DNA of 64,000 bases, taken from NCBI RefSeq assembly GCF_044891285.1, contig NZ_JAUIYO010000012.1, positions 22,437 through 86,436 on the forward strand, in the 5' to 3' direction. Numbering within the stretch: the stretch's first letter is position 1; every line of letters begins with the position of its first letter. Position numbers and translations under genes: made by a program. The stretch is from Pseudobacillus lumedeiriae. GTDB lineage: Bacteria > Bacillota > Bacilli > Bacillales > Domibacillaceae. Of the stretch, positions 62,465 to 64,000 are shown in pieces. Below the pieces are notes generated by a model. It was not told the DNA's origin and did no database searches. It worked only from the letters and a program-made list of their open reading frames with translations.

Positions 62465-63583
62465 ATGAAAGAGTTTATTATCGTTGGTGCAGGAATTTTA
62501 GGCGCATCGGCAGCGTATCATTTAGCGAAAGCAGGAGCAGCTGTAACTGTGATAGACAGGCAAGATCCGGGGCAGGCGACTGACGCTGCTGCGGGTATCA
62601 TTTGTCCGTGGCTGTCCCAGCGGCGGAATAAAGCATGGTATGCGCTGGCAAAAGGAGGCGCTGCATATTATGCTTCGCTTATTAGACAGCTAGAAGAAGA
62701 CGGGGAAACGGAAACAGGATATCGTCAGGTTGGAGCGATCAGTCTTCAGACGGATGCAGACAAGCTGGATAAAATGGAAGAGAGGGCAGTAAAAAGACGG
62801 GAAGATGCGCCTGAGATTGGCGGCATCCAGCAACGGACACCGGCGGAGACATCCTTGTTGTTTCCTCCTTTATCTGAAGAATATGCCTCCGTTCATGTGA
62901 GCGGAGCAGCGCGTGTGGATGGACGTGCATTGAGGCAGGCTCTTATTAATGCATCAAAAAAGCACGGTGCTATGTTTGTAAATGGCTCCGCCCAGCTAGA
63001 ACATACAGATAACCAAGTGACTAGTGTACGAGTCGGTGATCAGTATTATACAGGAGATCGTATCATCGTGACAGCCGGGGCTTGGGCAGATGAATTCTTA
63101 GCACCGCTTGGGCTTACATTTCAATTGACATCTCAGAAAGCACAGATTGTACATTTGCAGCTTGAAAATACACAAACGGCCAATTGGCCGGTAGTCATGC
63201 CCCCGAATGATCAATATATTCTTGCATTTGATGAAGGGCGTGTAGTCATTGGAGCGACTCATGAAGATCACGTCAATTTTGATCAGCGTGTGACAGCGGG
63301 AGGATTGCATGAGGTCTTTCACAAAGCGTTATCTATAGCACCGGGGTTAGCTGGGGGTGCATTTATTGAAGCACGTGTTGGTTTTCGCCCCTTTACACCT
63401 GACTTTCTCCCGATTATAGGAGAGGTTCCAGGACATCAAAACTTTCTTCTGGCAAATGGACTTGGAGCATCAGGGTTAACGGTTGGACCATTCCTTGGCG
63501 CCCAGCTTGCAAAATTAGCTCTTGGGGAACGTGTGGAGATAGATCTTGAGCTATATGATGTAGGGAAGGCCATGGGAATTTGA
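62465..63583 (+). CDS. FAD-dependent oxidoreductase of the DadA/glycine oxidase type
   Basis: The 372-residue flavoprotein begins MKEFIIVGAGILGASAAYHL (Rossmann loop for FAD). It has GIICPWLSQRRNKAWY near residue 45 and, at the end, GFRPFTPDFLPIIGEVPG and LLANGLGASGLTVGPFLG, the C-terminal FAD-binding part. It probably oxidises an amino acid or amine such as a D-amino acid, proline or glycine. I chose the ATG at 62465 behind AAAAAGGTG; a start at 62447 is less likely. Confidence 0.9.
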   Translation: MKEFIIVGAGILGASAAYHLAKAGAAVTVIDRQDPGQATDAAAGIICPWLSQRRNKAWYALAKGGAAYYASLIRQLEEDGETETGYRQVGAISLQTDADKLDKMEERAVKRREDAPEIGGIQQRTPAETSLLFPPLSEEYASVHVSGAARVDGRALRQALINASKKHGAMFVNGSAQLEHTDNQVTSVRVGDQYYTGDRIIVTAGAWADEFLAPLGLTFQLTSQKAQIVHLQLENTQTANWPVVMPPNDQYILAFDEGRVVIGATHEDHVNFDQRVTAGGLHEVFHKALSIAPGLAGGAFIEARVGFRPFTPDFLPIIGEVPGHQNFLLANGLGASGLTVGPFLGAQLAKLALGERVEIDLELYDVGKAMGI

Positions 63584-63612
63584 AATAAAAAAGCTCCCTT
63601 TTCTGTACAACT

Positions 63613-63656
63613 GCCGAATCAAGCGCGTTTTATACGCGTCCACGATTCGGTTTTTT
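63613..63656 (+). terminator. Terminator after the FAD oxidoreductase gene
   Basis: GCCGAATC pairs with GATTCGGT around a loop that itself holds CGCGT/ACGCG, then six T residues. Confidence 0.85.
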
Positions 63657-63731
63657 ATAGTGATAGAATATATAAGCAAAATGAAGTAAAAAGGAATTGA
63701 GTTTTATAAAAAAGTTTTTTCTAAAATCATA

Positions 63732-63761
63732 TTGACTTTATATTTTAGGCCATGGTATATT
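63732..63761 (+). promoter_or_regulatory. rRNA operon promoter P1
   Basis: TTGACT at 63732-63737 and TATATT at 63756-63761 are separated by 18 bases. Confidence 0.7.
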
Positions 63762-63815
63762 AATTCTCGCCCGTTAAAAACAACGGTGTTGAAAAAACAA
63801 TTTTATAAAAAGTTA

Positions 63816-63844
63816 TTGACTTTAAAGAGTTAAAGACTTATAAT
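63816..63844 (+). promoter_or_regulatory. rRNA operon promoter P2
   Basis: TTGACT at 63816-63821 and a perfect TATAAT at 63839-63844 are separated by 17 bases, 84 bases behind P1, the tandem layout of Bacillus rrn operons. Confidence 0.85.
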
Positions 63845-63952
63845 GAAATCCTGTCGCAGGAAGCGGCGGATGAAATTGATCTTTGAAAACTGAACAAAAT
63901 ACATGCCAGTAAGTTAATTCTTATTTAAAACAATTGAGCTATGCAAACAATC

Positions 63953-64000
63953 TTTTTGGAGAGTTTGATCCTGGCTCAGGACGAACGCTGGCGGCGTGCC
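63953..64000 (+). rRNA. 16S ribosomal RNA, 5' end (cut by the window edge)
   Basis: The sequence GGAGAGTTTGATCCTGGCTC and then CAGGACGAACGCTGGCGGCG is the universal start of 16S rRNA. The exact 5' end is estimated from the usual few bases before GGAGAG. Only about 48 bases are in the window. Confidence 0.97.

Overview
The window reads as chromosome of an endospore-forming, low-GC Gram-positive rod (Bacillaceae). It carries an H-type small acid-soluble spore protein gene, the essential WalRK system with walH, walI and walJ, and a long block in the order seen to the left of oriC in Bacillus subtilis: mscS tail, DUF951, ychF, rpsF-ssbA-rpsR, yybS, gdpP, rplI, dnaC, purA, tRNAs, walRKHIJ, htrC and rlmH. 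Most core genes lie on the + strand, as expected if replication runs left to right, and the window ends in the first bases of a 16S rRNA gene behind a tandem promoter.

Region 1 (1-20690) is core. It holds translation (S6, S18, L9, YchF, tRNA-Lys/Glu/Asp/Phe), replication (SsbA, replicative helicase), purine synthesis (PurA, with an upstream pair of PurR boxes), c-di-AMP breakdown (GdpP), a chemoreceptor, and cell-wall homeostasis (Wal operon plus HtrC). A perfect 16-bp ParB site (parS) lies inside walK. A group of seven DnaA-box-like 9-mers lies between a small CxxH/CxxC protein gene and rlmH.

Region 2 (20673-29600) is accessory and mosaic. The last bases of rlmH recur 2.4 kb downstream (26 bp, one mismatch), which is the signature of an SCC-type insertion at the rlmH (orfX) site. 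The segment between the repeats holds a DUF1846 protein gene and an alcohol dehydrogenase remnant, but no recombinase. Beyond it lie a collapsed copy of the rluF locus, an IS256-type transposase fragment, a Rieske ring-hydroxylating dioxygenase pair, a 5' fragment of a group IIC intron directly behind a terminator, an HTH regulator with a 36-bp perfect palindrome over its -10 region, a YhfC-type membrane protease, intact rluF and an IS3-like relic.

Region 3 (29598-47400) is a variable metabolic and signalling stretch: two M20 peptidases, an EamA transporter, two SDRs, a heavily broken hypothetical gene, a GGDEF remnant, SelO, a histidine kinase, an orphan DNA methyltransferase with an altered motif IV, a GGDEF-EAL protein and a fused double QueD-like protein.

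Region 4 (47464-64000) contains a CofE-like protein with a divergent LysR regulator, a polar amino acid ABC transporter, MsrAB, a methyltransferase, PsiE, a Fur-controlled siderophore transporter divergent from a ferredoxin-NADP reductase, a CidAB/LrgAB pair divergent from a CidR-type regulator, sspH, an FAD-dependent oxidoreductase and the rRNA operon start. All calls come from reading the sequence and recalled family knowledge; no database search was run.
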